Shown piece by piece: positions 8,331 to 19,731 of a stretch of DNA of 64,000 bases. Source of the stretch: Anaspis maculata (lineage: Eukaryota > Arthropoda > Insecta > Coleoptera > Scraptiidae); NCBI GenBank assembly GCA_949128115.1, contig OX421961.1, positions 130,079,050-130,143,049 of the forward strand. The letters are read 5' to 3'. Each line of letters opens with the position of its first letter. Positions within the stretch are counted from its first letter, which is position 1. The position numbers and the translations under genes were made by a program. The notes under the pieces are model-generated. The model did no database searches, had not been told where the DNA came from, and worked only from the letters and a program-made list of their open reading frames with translations.

Positions 8331-9285
8331 AGGACCTTTATTTTATTTGATTAAATATGAACAAACATGAGTCTTTTGCTTCAGGTGAATCTTATTGTCT
8401 GATTCTTCATTCCACCGCCTAATTGAATTAGATTTGTAACAAATACAATGTAATCTCTGGAATACGTCATTGCCTTCTTCAGCAATAGTTTACACAATTT
8501 TAATTACATTTCGAACAGCATGGCGAATTCATTATTTGTGGAGTTCCCCTGTTGGAGGGTTATTAATCGAAAGAGTGACAATTGGAATGTTCACAGTTGC
8601 ATAATTCCCAGTTTTGTCGGTTCCCACTTATCGTCAGAATGTCGTCAGTTTTACATCATGCCTTTCAACTAGAGAATTAGTGGAGGGTTCATTTACAGGT
8701 ATTATTTGCAAGAAATAACTTTGTTGATAACTGTTTGTTGAAGCCCTTTCAATAGACTTTTCGGAGAGAACTTTATTCCAGATCATGTATCAGGTAGCTT
8801 CAAATGACTTGGCTTTTCAGGTTTTGTGTGGGGGAATTTCTCGCGCTTTTCGTTTCTTAATTTCCGCAATTTTCCGCTCTTATTTTCTACCGCTTCGCGA
8901 GGGTGGCAGCCAGGTTCCGGAGCTTTATTGACCACGAACATCTTTCCAGACGGTTCGGGTAAGTCCGTCCTGTCGTTAACTACCTGTTGATTAACCCTTT
9001 TGGTCAGGTAATTGTTGCTATTGTTTAGCATTGTTCCATGGTGACATCTCACCCGGTTCTTTGTGAAGACAGCGTCAGTTCAGTAGGCTCCGGACATCAC
9101 GTAGGAGTTGCTGGTTTGTTCCGCAATGCCGCACCTGACTTTAACCCTTTCTTATTCGCGTCTAACTCTCACTTCTAATTCTCACTTTTTCTGAACTTAG
9201 GATTTCAACGCACTGACTAAAGCTTATACTTAAAAGCCGGGTAATAAGTGTTATCCCTGAGATCTCCAACAAAAAACCCATCGAA
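8331..9285. other. Unassigned interval with an unrecognised minus-strand ORF (8783-9052)
   Basis: The 89-residue ORF at 8783-9052 is basic (ends near REKFPHTKPEKPSHLKLPD) and matches no family I recognise. It may be a retroelement fragment, but I see no diagnostic motif. The rest of the interval shows no coding similarity, inverted repeat or splice structure. Confidence 0.35.
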
Positions 9286-9540
9286 TAGGGTGATTGCATG
9301 TAGAGAGAGTTTATGGCAAAATGTCAATTGTGTCATTGTCATCTGACAAGTTTCATCCATGTCGGAGTCAAAGTCAACCGGACTAACCTCACTCAATACT
9401 GTCGTTTTCACGTGTTTTGCTCACATACTGGTTTGTTCGCCGTTTACAAGATCGAGACTGTGATTTCTGATCATTTTCACAATGCCTTACACCTCTGCCT
9501 GCCGCTGATCAGGTGAACGAATTTCATGCAATCACCCTAT
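9286..9540. mobile_element. Small TA-flanked inverted-repeat element (MITE-like)
   Basis: A perfect 17-bp inverted repeat, AATAGGGTGATTGCATG at 9284-9300 and its reverse complement at 9525-9541, bounds about 250 bp. If TA is the target duplication, the element is TA-GGGTGATTGCATG...CATGCAATCACCC-TA, which fits Tc1/mariner-type non-autonomous elements. There is no transposase coding inside; small ORFs overlapping it are spurious. Confidence 0.55.
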
Positions 9541-9541
9541 T

Positions 9542-9915
9542 GACACAGAATCATACTGCAGGCCGGTGCCGAATTTCTTGTTCTTGGAATAAAAAACGGG
9601 GATCTTGTTGAATCGGTAGCTCCAGCACGCGTCGTGTCTTCCTTTTTTTCGTACAGAGATAAAGCGAGGTTTACACAAAAACTTCACATTGACATTACAC
9701 AGGTTTTGTAACCAAAACGTGCTCACACATAAATAACCAAACAATTAAAGCTTTACACACAAATAAATGAAGACTGGGGTTTTCCGGAAGCGGTTGGGTG
9801 TTGGGTGTGCGAGCTTTTTTCTGCAGGCTGATCCAAGACGTTTTTGGAAAACCTGATGGTGAGCGCAATCCGCTCCTTTTCTTGATTGTTCAGCTTCTTG
9901 AGCCCCCGTCGTTCC
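9542..9915. other. Unassigned interval
   Basis: No gene or repeat structure could be supported between the inverted-repeat element and the TATA box at 9916. A plus-strand ORF opening at 9798 runs into the downstream reading frame, but its first 66 codons lie upstream of and across the TATA box and show no family features. Confidence 0.4.
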
Positions 9916-9923
9916 TATATAAA
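9916..9923 (+). promoter_or_regulatory. Strong TATA box (TATATAAA)
   Basis: A canonical TATATAAA stands 73 bp upstream of an ATG at 9996 that opens a plus-strand reading frame. Transcription would be expected to start near 9945-9950. It could be the promoter of the fragment that follows or a chance AT-rich match. Confidence 0.4.
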
Positions 9924-9995
9924 CAATTCATTTCAATTTACACGCTTTTCTGGCTATCAACACCACATTTGGAGGTTAATTCCAAATTCCAACAC

Positions 9996-10352
9996 ATGCC
10001 TGCGGCCAGCTCGAAGGGAGGGCAACCGCCACCTGATAACCTTGCACCTCCGGGATCTCGAAAGAAAGAGAACGAACCATCAAGAAACAAAATCGACCAT
10101 TTGTTGACAACAGAATCACAAAACTTCATCAGGACCATACACCAATTCTCTCCCATTCTTTTACCGGCAGTGACCGGCACCGGACTCACTAAGCGAAGAA
10201 GTCAAACAACTCGAAACAACACACTGCAGAGACGAAGAACTGAAGATCAAAATTCAAGCTCTCAAGTTCAAGATCGAAGCAGTCATAGCCATTGTTACGG
10301 GTTTTTGCTGTGAGGTGGCGATAAGGCGTATATGCGAAAAAGAGCGAAATAA
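9996..10352 (+). pseudogene. Frameshifted ORF with predicted coiled coil, possible ORF1 N-terminus
   Basis: From the ATG at 9996 the frame reads MPAASSKGGQPPPDN and then a charged stretch to about 10190. From there a different plus frame, ending at a TGA about 10350, reads LSEEVKQLETTHCRDEE followed by LKIKIQALKFKIEA, a heptad-like coiled coil. A frameshift near 10165-10190 is therefore likely. Low-complexity start plus coiled coil would fit the N-terminal part of a LINE gag-like ORF1, and a gag-like C-terminus lies on the same strand at 10,990-11,545. The gap of about 640 bp between them has no matching coding sequence, so the link is tentative. Confidence 0.35.
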
Positions 10353-10980
10353 AATTTGATAAGGCATTCAGCGCCGAGCCTCCGAGAAACCAGATGCATG
10401 CTCGGGTGAAGAAAAGTGTAGTAAGGGCAGGCACTCTGTTATATCGACTGTGGTCGGATTCGCCTTTTCTGAACCCTCAGGGAAACGTCGATTTTGTTTT
10501 GGAAAGAAGAAAGTCAAAGTTTGGCAACGGCGTTTCCTTAATAATTTATTCTTGTGAAGATTTGTGGGCACACTGGATTATTATCTCGGAGGTATGAGTA
10601 TCCGCACGTTTTATATTTTTGTTGCAAGTTGAATCTCCTTTTAGGCTCTTTCCTCCAGATTTAAATTTTGACTCTAGAAGCAGGCTGCTCTAGCCTCCCG
10701 TGGGCCTCTGCACGAATATTAATACAATACCTGAACGTTGCCGTCGCCGCCTATTGGAACTGCTGTACCTACCATTACCGTCATCTTTAATAAAGACAAT
10801 CATACTGCAAGATTTGGACTTTTCCTTCGCGGCCTTTTAGTGGTTCTGGCAGCGCCATCGAGGAGGGTAAATCACTTGGCGCCCGGACGCCAATCACCGC
10901 CTATGGACCACGACCAATTGAGCTAGCTGGTGCACCACTCCTCTACCACCCCGCTCTTGGCGACGAGGATTCAGGGTGGT
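10353..10980. other. Unassigned interval
   Basis: Several short ORFs on both strands overlap each other and none shows a domain. There is no splice pattern or inverted repeat I can support. It may be decayed middle ORF1 sequence. Confidence 0.35.
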
Positions 10981-10989
10981 AACACCATA

Positions 10990-11545
10990 AACAAAAAATG
11001 CACATACACCTCCAATGCCGAAGGTCCTTTCACAGTGATAGTCGAAAGCACAAAGAGAAAGATGGAGCCATTCACCCAATGGATTTGGGTAAATTGTTCC
11101 ACACACTTAAGACCAAGGTATTAGAAAAATTGGTAGAATAGGAGCGAATCGTGTAGGAATAGAGTTCGACACATCAGTGCAGGCCAATGACTTTTTTATG
11201 AATGAAGACTTTCTTAATAAAGGCTTCAAAACTTCCATCCGCCAAAAGCTACATGTCATCAAGATGAATTGTCAGAGATGTAGGACTATCCATAACACCT
11301 GAAGACTTTGAGAAGTTAACCGACAAGAAAAAGGCGGAGACAGGCAAGTGTCCTATCTACCGTCCAGGACTGTGTCAGCGACTTTTGACAGCAGAATTCC
11401 ACCAAACGAAATCAAAATGTTCTACACCATCAACACAGTACTACCGCACGTGAATCCAGTCATGCAATGTTATAAATGCCTGAGATTTGGGCTTGGACAA
11501 GGACAATGCATGCAGTGGAATGCATGTCTTTACTATAAAGAATAG
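10990..11545 (+). pseudogene. Gag-like ORF1 of a non-LTR element, multiply frameshifted
   Basis: Consecutive plus-strand frames carry the parts of an insect gag-like protein in the right order: NAEGPFTVIVEST, then HPMDLGKLFHTLKTKV, then ANRVGIEFDTSVQANDF, then VSYLPSRTVSATFDSRIPP, then PVMQCYKCLRFGLGQGQC. The last is a C-x2-C-x4-H-x4-C zinc knuckle in which the His has become Leu; a second knuckle begins CLYY and lacks its second Cys. At least two frameshifts and a stop interrupt it. Such proteins coat the element RNA. No endonuclease or RT follows, so this is an isolated ORF1 relic unrelated in orientation to the minus-strand LINE at 6955-8330. Confidence 0.68.
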
Positions 11546-11749
11546 TATATTACATACCGGCCTGGAGGCTCTAGCCCGAATCTGGAATGATGTATTTACC
11601 GTCGAGAGTATGTAGGTATACTATTTTACTCATGTACTCAGCTTACTGTAATGTAATGTAATCAGTAAATACTGATTAACACATTTATTGTTTGGTTGGA
11701 TGCATATTTTGAAATTTCCCTTCTAAAGCTACCATTTCTTCACTTCTCG

Positions 11750-11781
11750 GGAGGTCGGCAAGGGGTCACTTCCCGACCTCC
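11750..11781. other. Perfect 9-bp stem-loop
   Basis: GGAGGTCGG (11750-11758) and its exact reverse complement CCGACCTCC (11773-11781) enclose a 14-nt spacer. No role is evident. It could be a remnant inverted repeat or a structured RNA end. The surrounding 11,546-11,822 stretch holds nothing else I can identify. Confidence 0.5.
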
Positions 11782-11824
11782 TACTAGGTATGTAATGAAT
11801 CAATTATTATAGTGGTTGTAAGTA

Positions 11825-12642
11825 GGGGAGACCGGGGCTCAGTGGCCATAGGGGCACAGTGGTCTTGGCTTGATATTTTCAATTGAATTATGAGGATTGT
11901 AACGCCATCCACTGAGCTTATAGATAATAACCGTCTACAGGTTCCTACATCATCGGCTTTTCCTCAGTCAAACCGTTTTTCTCAAATTCTATATAGTCTG
12001 ATTATGGTGGTCTGAGTAAAAAACTGGTAAGCGACAAATTTGCTCTTATAATTATCATTTCATAATATTCATCAATGTGATTTACCTCGTTACAATCTCT
12101 ATAGTTTTGTTGAGACGATACACTTGAAATTATTGATTCCTGTAATAAGTGCTCATTCTACCTGTTAAAACTTGGTTGAGGTTACAGTTGGGGCACAATG
12201 GACACCTTACTTCTGGGGCACTATGACCACTGTTTTTTCTAATCCTACCAATAGAAAGCGGTGGCCATTGTGCCCCAGAACAAATTGTGCAAGCTCTCTA
12301 ATGAGAGTGATCCGGTTACTACTGGCAGCACTGCCAGAGATTGAATCGCTCATTGAAATTCAGCATCAATCTGGACTCACTCAATGTATGCTGAGCTGTG
12401 TCCGCAGTGCCCCTGTTACGTGGCCACTGTACCCCGCATAGGGGGCACAGTGGCCATTTTTGATTTTTTTTTCTAAATTAGAATAACTGTTCAGTTTTCA
12501 ACATTTTTACTACCCTAAAAATGTAATAGTATGAATAAAATGTCAAATTTTCGAATGCACTATTCATCTTTTCCATATGCAGGAAAATTTTGTTTTTACG
12601 GGGGTTTTTCGAAAAATGTGACCACTGTGCCCCGGTCTCCCC
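11825..12642. mobile_element. Non-autonomous TIR element, 818 bp, with repeated subterminal motif
   Basis: Ends are GGGGAGACCGGGGCTCAGTGG on the left (first 20 bases decisive) and the reverse complement of GGGGAGACCGGGGCACAGTGG on the right, each flanked by TA (11823-11824 and 12643-12644). That fits a TA target duplication as in Tc1/mariner-like elements. Inside, variants of GGGGCACAGTGGCCA recur at about 11833, 11850, 12189, 12214 and 12437 (plus) and about 12262, 12420 and 12619 (minus). The only long ORF (12172-12441) is made of these repeats and is not a transposase. Confidence 0.72.
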
Positions 12643-12650
12643 TAAACACT

Positions 12651-13733
12651 TACCGGATGATCATTTGAAAACTATCCACCTGCAATAACTCCCGATTCCT
12701 AGTGAATATTTTTTGGAGCAAAAACAGGTTGATTTTTATATCAAGGGGGACATTCAAGACATACATTGACAAATTTCTATATTCACCCCCCTCGCCCCCA
12801 CTCACCCCAACTTTGAAATTTCAAATGACACCACCTACCTTGCGATACATCAAATTGAAGGAAATTGAATTTTCTTTCTGAAAAAAATATTTTCAGAATT
12901 TTTAACCCCTCCCCCTTCTCCCTAAAAATGCTCTGACTGTCCCATTTCATATTCTGGACCCCTCATTTTTTTCTCAATTTAGCCGGCGTCAACCTAGATA
13001 GCATCGAAGAAGAAAATTTTCGGTGGAAAAAGTGCTACCCAAATTCACCCCTTTGCTCTCCCCCCTTTCAACTCCCAAATTTAACAAAACACCACCTACT
13101 TTGTGATACATGAAATCAAAGGAAATTGAATTCTCTTTCCGAAAAGAATTTTTTTGAAATTTTTACCCCTCCTCCAATAAATTGGTCATTTGGAGTATTC
13201 TAGGAGGGAGATGGGGGGGCTTTGAAAATTGTGAAAAAATCTTTTTCCGGAAGAGAATTCAATTTCCTTCAATTTGATGTATTACAAAGTGGGTATTGAC
13301 ATTTTAAATTTTTAAGGTCAGGTGGGGGGAGTGTAGGGGTAAATTTGGGTGCCACTTTTTCATAGAAAATTTTCTCTTTTGATGCTGTGCTGGATGACGT
13401 TTATTGTATTGAGGGGAAATGGAGGTCAAGAATATTAACTTGGACACTTAGAGCATTTTAGGAAAAACAGGGGGTGGGGTCTAAAAATTTCAAAATATTT
13501 ATTTAGGAGGAAAATTTTAATCTCTTCAATTTGATGTATCGCAAGGTAGGTAGTGTCATTTGAAATTTCAAAGTTGGAGTGAGTGGGGGCGAGGGGGCTT
13601 GAGATAAAAATTCTCCAATGTATGTTTTGGATGTCCCCCTCGATATAAAAATCGACCTGTTTTTGCTCAAAGACATTTGCACTAGGAATCGGGAGATATT
13701 GCAGGTGGATAGTTTTCAAATGATCACCCGGTA
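12651..13733. mobile_element. Foldback structure with long inverted-repeat arms of about 540 bp
   Basis: TACCGGATGATCATTTGAAA at the left end is matched by its near-exact reverse complement at 13714-13733, and the match continues inwards for hundreds of bases with modest divergence to a centre near 13,190-13,200. Each arm is itself a direct duplication: the motif ACACCACCTAC with the following GATACAT and GGAAATTGAATT occurs at 12828 and 13089 (offset 261) and inverted near 13290 and 13550. The order is therefore two forward units then two inverted units. There is no credible coding region. The right end touches the first satellite monomer directly. Confidence 0.75.
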
Positions 13734-13740
13734 TTTGTGT

Positions 13741-13920
13741 TCGTTCGTCAGATGTTGCGTTTGGAACAAGTAGCTGCCCACATAAAAAGTGGTGACCGAT
13801 CGTTTCAAAAGTCACGTGGGTTGGGGCCTGAAGTCACGTGGGTTGAAGCCTGAAGTCACGTGGGTAAAAACCTGAACTTTTTGGATAACAATTGTGTCTT
13901 TAGTTTTTTTATATTTGTGT
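13741..13920 (+). repeat. First complete satellite monomer (180 bp, diverged)
   Basis: The first monomer from TTCGTTCG-type landmark to the next is 180 bp and has three 22-bp units. It carries private changes (GCCCACATAAAAAG where later copies have GCCAACATCAAAAG, and TTGGGGCC), consistent with an array edge that escapes homogenisation. Confidence 0.85.
13810..13875 (+). repeat. Example of the 22-bp CACGTG subrepeat, three tandem units
   Basis: Each unit begins GTCACGTGGG, continues TTGAAG and ends CCTGAA, 22 bp in all. Variants seen through the array include GTAACGTGGG and GTCATGTGGG (E-box destroyed), GTCACGTGAG, ATCACGTGGG and GTCACGTGGA. The final unit of a monomer usually reads TTAAAACC or TTCAAACC and leads into the AT-rich spacer. 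Confidence 0.93.
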
Positions 13921-16900
13921 TCGTTCGTCAGTTGTTGCGTTTGGAACAAGTAGCTGCCAACTCCAAAAGTGGTGACCGATCATTTTAAAAGTCACGTGGG
14001 TTGAAGCCTGAAGTCACGTGGGTTGAGGCCTGAAGTCACGTGGGTTAAAACCTGAACTTTTTGGATAACAATTGTGTCTTTAGTTTATTGATATTTGTGT
14101 TCGTTCGTCAGATGTTGCGTTTGGAACAAGTAGCTGCCAACTCCAAAAGTGGTGACCGATCGTTTCAAAAGTCACGTGGGTTGAAGCCTGGAGACACGTG
14201 GGTTGAAGCCTGAAGTCACGTGGGTTGAAGCCTGAACTTTTTGGATAACAATTGTGTCTTTTTTTTTGATATTTGTGTTCGTTCGTCAGATGTTGCGTTT
14301 GGAACAAGTAGCTGCCAACATCAAGAGTGGTGACCGATCGTTTTAAAAGTCACGTGGGTTGAAGCCTGAAGTCACGTGGGTTGGAGCCTGGAGTCACGTG
14401 GGTTCAAACCTGAACCTTTTGAATAACAATTTCGTCATTTTTTTTTGATATTTGTGTTCGTTCGTCGGATGTTGCGTTTGGAACAAGTAGCTGCCAACTC
14501 CAAAAGTGGTGACCGATCGTTTTAAAAGTCACGTGGGTTGAAGCCTGAAGTCACGTGGGTTGAAGTCTGAAGTCACGTGGGTTGAAGCCTGATGTCACGT
14601 GGGTTAAAACCTGAACTTTTTGGATAACAATTGTGTCTTTACTTCTATATTTGTGTTCGTTTGTCAGATGTTGCGTTTGGAACAAGTAGCTGCCAACTTC
14701 AAAAGTGGTGACCGATCGTTTTCAAAGTCACGTGGGTTGAAGCCTGAAGTAACGTGGGTTGAAGCCTGAAGTCACGTGGGTTAAAACCTGAACTTTTTGG
14801 ATAACAATTGTGTCTTTTCTTCTATATTTGTGTTCGTTCGTCAGATGTTGCGTTTGGAACAAGTAGCTGCCAACATCAGAAGTGGTGACCGATCGTTTCA
14901 AAAGTCACGTGGGTCGAAGCCTGAAGTCACGTGGGTTGGAGCCTGGAGTCACGTGGGTTCAAACCTGAACTTTTTGAATAACAATTTCGTCATTTTTTTT
15001 TTATATATGTGTTCGTTCGTCTGATGTTGCGTTTGGAACAAGTAGCTGCCAACTCCAAAAGTGGTGACCGATCGTTTTAAAAGTCACGTGGGTTGAAGCC
15101 TGGAGTCACGTGGGTTAAAACCTGGACTTTTTGGATAACAATTGTGTCTTTACTTCTATATTTGTGTTCGTTCGTCAGATGTTGCGTTTGGAACAAGTAG
15201 CTGCCAACATCAAAAGTGGTGACCGATCGTTTTAAAAGTCACGTGGGTTGAAGCCTGAAGTCACGTGGGTTGAAGCCTGAAGTCACGTGGGTTGAAACCT
15301 GAACTTTTTGGATAACAATTGTGTCTTTACTTCTATATTTGTGTTCGTTCGTCAGATGTTGCGTTTGGAACAAGTAGCTGCCAACATCAAAAGTGGTGAC
15401 CAATCGTTTTAAAAGTCACGTGGGTTGAAGCCTGAAGTCACGTGGGTTGGAGCCTGGAGTCACGTGGGTTCAAACCTGAAGTTTTTGGGTGACAATTGTG
15501 TCTTTTTTTCTATATTTGTGTTCGTTTGTCAGATGTTGCGTTTGGAAAGAGTAGCTGCCAACTTCAAAAGTGGTGACCGATCGTTTTAAAAGTCACGTGG
15601 GTTGAAGCCTGAAGTAACGTGGGTTGAAGCCTGGAGTCACGTGGGTTAAAACCTGAACTTTTTGGATGACAATTGTGTCTTTTCTTCTATATTTGTGTTC
15701 GTTCGTCAGATGTTGCGTTTGGAACAAGTAGCTGCCAACATCAGAAGTGGTGACCGATCGTTTCAAAAGTCACGTGGGTCGAAGCCTGAAGTCACGTGGG
15801 TTGAAGCCTGAAGTCACGTGGGTTGGAGCCTGGAGTCACGTGGGTTCAAACCTGAAGTTTTTGGGTAACAATTGTGTTTTTTTTCTATATTTTGTTCGTT
15901 CGTCAGATGTTGCGTTTGGAAAGAGTAGCTGCCAACTTCAAAAGTGGTGACCGATCGTTTCAAAAGTCACGTGGGTTGAAGCCTGGAGTCACGTGGGTTG
16001 GGGCCTGGAGTCACGTGGGCTCAAACCAGAACTTTTTGGATAACAATTGTGTCTTTTTTTCTTTATTTGTGTTCGTTCGTCAGATGTTGCGTTTGGAAAG
16101 AGAATCTAACAACTTCAAAAGTGGTGACCGATCGTTTTCAAAGTCACGTGGGTTGAAGCCTGAAGTAACGTGGGTTGGAGCCTGAAGTCACGTGGGTTAA
16201 AACCTGAACTTTTTGGATAACAATTGTGTCTTTTCTTCCATATTTGTGTTCGTTCGTCAGATGTTGCGTTTGGAACAAGTAGCTGCCAACATCAAAAGTG
16301 GTGACCGATCGTTTTAAAAGTCACGTGGGTTGAAGCCTGAAGTCACGTGGGTTGGAGCCTGGAGTCACGTGGGTTCAAACCTGAACTTTTTGAATAACAA
16401 TTCCGTCATTTTTGTTTTGATATTTGTGTTCGTTCGTCAGATGTTGCGTTTGGAACAAGTAGCTGCCATCTCCAAAAGTGGTGACCGATCGTTTTAAAAG
16501 TCACGTGGGTTGAAGCCTGGAGTCACGTGGGTTGAAGCCTGAAGTCACGTGGGTTGAAGCCTGAAATCACGTGGGTTAAAACCTGAACTTTTTGGATAAC
16601 AATTGTGTCTTTACTTCTATATTTGTGTTCGTTCGTCAGATGTTGCGTTTGGAACAAGTAGCTGCCAACATCAGAAGTGGTGACCGATCGTTTTAAAAGT
16701 CACGTGGGTCGAAGCCTGAAGTCACGTGGGTTGGAGCCTGGAGTCACGTGGGTTCAAACCTGAACTTTTTGAATAACAATTTCGTCATTTCTTTTGATAT
16801 TTGTTTTCGTTCGTCTGATGTTGCGTTTGGAACAAGTAGCTGCCAACTCCAAAAGTGGTGACCGATCGTTTTAAAAGTCACGTGGGTTGAAGCCTGAAGT

Positions 16901-17537
16901 CACGTGGGTTGAAGCCTGAAGTAACGTGGGTTGAAGCCTGGAGTCACGTGGGTTAAAACCTGAACTTTTTAGATAACAATTGTGTCTTTACTTCTATATT
17001 TGTGTTCGTTCGTCAGATGTTGCGTTTGGAACAAGTAGCTGCCAACATCAAAAGTGGTGACCGATCGTTTTAAAAGTCACGTGGGTTGAAGCCTGAAGTC
17101 ACGTGGGTTGGAGCCTGGAGTCACGTGGGTTCAAACCTGAAGTTTTTGGGTGACAATTGTGTATTTTTTTCTATATTTGTGTTCGTTCGTCAGATGTTGC
17201 GTTTGGAACAAGTAGCTGCCAACATCAGAAGTGGTGACCGATCGTTTTAAAAGTCACGTGGGTCGAAGCCTGAAGTCACGTGGGTTGGAGCCTGGAGTCA
17301 CGTGGGTTCAAACCTGAACTTTTTGAATAACAATTTCGTCATTTCTTTTGATATTTGTTTTCGTTCGTCTGATGTTGCGTTTGGAACAAGTAGCTGCCAA
17401 CTCCAAAAGTGGTGACCGATCGTTTTAAAAGTCACGTGGGTTGAAGCCTGAAGTCACGTGGGTTGAAGCCTGAAGTCACGTGGGTTAAAACCTGAACTTT
17501 TTGGATAACAATTGTGTCTTTACTTCTATATTTGTGT

Positions 17538-18646
17538 TCGTTCGTCAGATGTTGCGTTTGGAACAAGTAGCTGCCAACATCAAAAGTGGTGACCGATCGT
17601 TTTAAAAGTCACGTGGGTTGAAGCCTGAAGTCACGTGGGTTGGAGCCTGGAGTCACGTGGGTTCAAACCTGAACTTTTTGGATAACAATTGTGTTTTTTT
17701 TTTCTATATTTGTGTTCGTTCGTCAGATGTTGCGTTTGGAAAGAGTAGCTGCCAACTTCAAAAATGGTGACCGATCGTTTTCAAAGTCACGTGGGTTGAA
17801 GCCTGAAGTCACGTGAGTTGAAGCCTGAAGTCACGTGGGTTGAAGCCTGAAGTCACGTGGGTCAAAACCTGAACTTTTTGGATAACAATTGTGTCTTTTC
17901 TTTCATATTTGTGTTCGTTCGTCAGATGTTGCGTTTGGAACAAGTAGCTGCCAACATCAAAAGTGGTGACCGATCGTTTTAAAAGTCACGTGGGTTGAAG
18001 CCTGAAGTCACGTGGGTTGGAGCCTGGAGTCACGTGGGTTCAAACCTGAAGTTTTTGGGTGACAATTGTGTCTTTTTTTCTATATTTGTGTTCGTTTGTC
18101 AGATGTTGCGTTTGGAACAAGTAGCTGCCAACATCAAAAGTGGTGACCGATCGTTTTAAAAGTCACGTGGGTTGAAGCCTGAAGTCACGTGGGTTGGAGC
18201 CTGGAGTCACGTGGGTTCAAACCTGAACTTTTTGGATAACAATTGTGTTTTTTTTTTTCTATATTTGTGTTCGTTCGTCAGATGTTGCGTTTGGAAAGAG
18301 TAGCTGCCAACCTCAAAAATGGTGACCGATCGTTTTCAAAGTCACGTGGGTTGAAGCCTGAAGTCACGTGAGTTGAAGCCTGAAGTCACGTGGGTTGAAG
18401 CCTGAAGTCACGTGGGTCAAAACCTGAACTTTTTGGATAACAATTGTGTCTTTTCTTTCATATTTGTGTTCGTTCGTCAGATGTTGCGTTTGGAACAAGT
18501 AGCTGCCAACATCAAAAGTGGTGACCGATCGTTTTAAAAGTCACGTGGGTTGAAGCCTGAAGTCACGTGGGTTGGAGCCTGGAGTCACGTGGGTTCAAAC
18601 CTGAAGTTTTTGGGTGACAATTGCGTCTTTTTTCCTATATTTGTGT
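17538..18646 (+). repeat. Higher-order trimer, two tandem copies (about 554 bp each)
   Basis: Landmark spacings run 177, 198, 178 then 179, 199, 178 bp, so two trimers follow one another (17538-18090 and 18091-18646). The middle monomer of each carries AAAAATGGTGACC, an extra 22-bp unit with GTCACGTGAG, and follows a long T run. Confidence 0.85.
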
Positions 18647-19731
18647 TCGTTTGTCAGATGTTGCGTTTGGAAAGAGTAGCTGCCAACTTCAAAAGTGGTG
18701 ACCGATCGTTTTAAAAGTCACGTGGGTTGAAGCCTGAAGTCACGTGGGTTGGAGCCTGGAGTCACGTGGGTTCAAACCTGAAGTTTTTGGGTGACAATTG
18801 TGTCTTTTTTTCTATATTTGTGTTCGTTCGTCAGATGTTGCGTTTGGAACAAGTAGCTGCCAACATCAGAAGTGGTGACCGATCGTTTTAAAAGTCACGT
18901 GGGTCGAAGCCTGAAGTCACGTGGGTTGGAGCCTGGAGTCACGTGGGTTCAAACCTGAACTTTTTGAATAACAATTTCGTCATTTCTTTTGATATTTGTT
19001 TTCGTTCGTCTGATGTTGCGTTTGGAACAAGTAGCTGCCAACTCCAAAAGTGGTGACCGATCGTTTTAAAAGTCACGTGGGTTGAAGCCTGAAGTCACGT
19101 GGGTTGAAGCCTGAAGTAACGTGGGTTGAAGCCTGGAGTCACGTGGGTTAAAACCTGAACTTTTTAGATAACAATTGTGTCTTTACTTCTATATTTGTGT
19201 TCGTTCGTCAGATGTTGCGTTTGGAACAAGTAGCTGCCAACATCAAAAGTGGTGACCGATCGTTTTAAAAGTCACGTGGGTTGAAGCCTGAAGTCACGTG
19301 GGTTGGAGCCTGGAGTCACGTGGGTTCAAACCTGAAGTTTTTGGGTGACAATTGTGTCTTTTTTTCTATATTTGTGTTCGTTCGTCAGATGTTGCGTTTG
19401 GAACAAGTAGCTGCCAACATCAGAAGTGGTGACCGATCGTTTTAAAAGTCACGTGGGTCGAAGCCTGAAGTCACGTGGGTTGGAGCCTGGAGTCACGTGG
19501 GTTCAAACCTGAACTTTTTGAATAACAATTTCGTCATTTCTTTTGATATTTGTTTTCGTTCGTCTGATGTTGCGTTTGGAACAAGTAGCTGCCAACTCCA
19601 AAAGTGGTGACCGATCGTTTTAAAAGTCACGTGGGTTGAAGCCTGAAGTCACGTGGGTTGAAGCCTGAAGTCACGTGGGTTAAAACCTGAACTTTTTGGA
19701 TAACAATTGTGTCTTTACTTCTATATTTGTG

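Noticed and set aside
12172..12441. 89-residue ORF within the 818-bp TIR element
   Set aside because: It is composed of the GGGGCACAGTGG motifs and spacers and has no transposase features.
13435..13815. 126-residue minus-strand ORF across the foldback/satellite junction
   Set aside because: It spans two unrelated repeats. Its reading frame is an accident of the foldback right arm and the first monomer.
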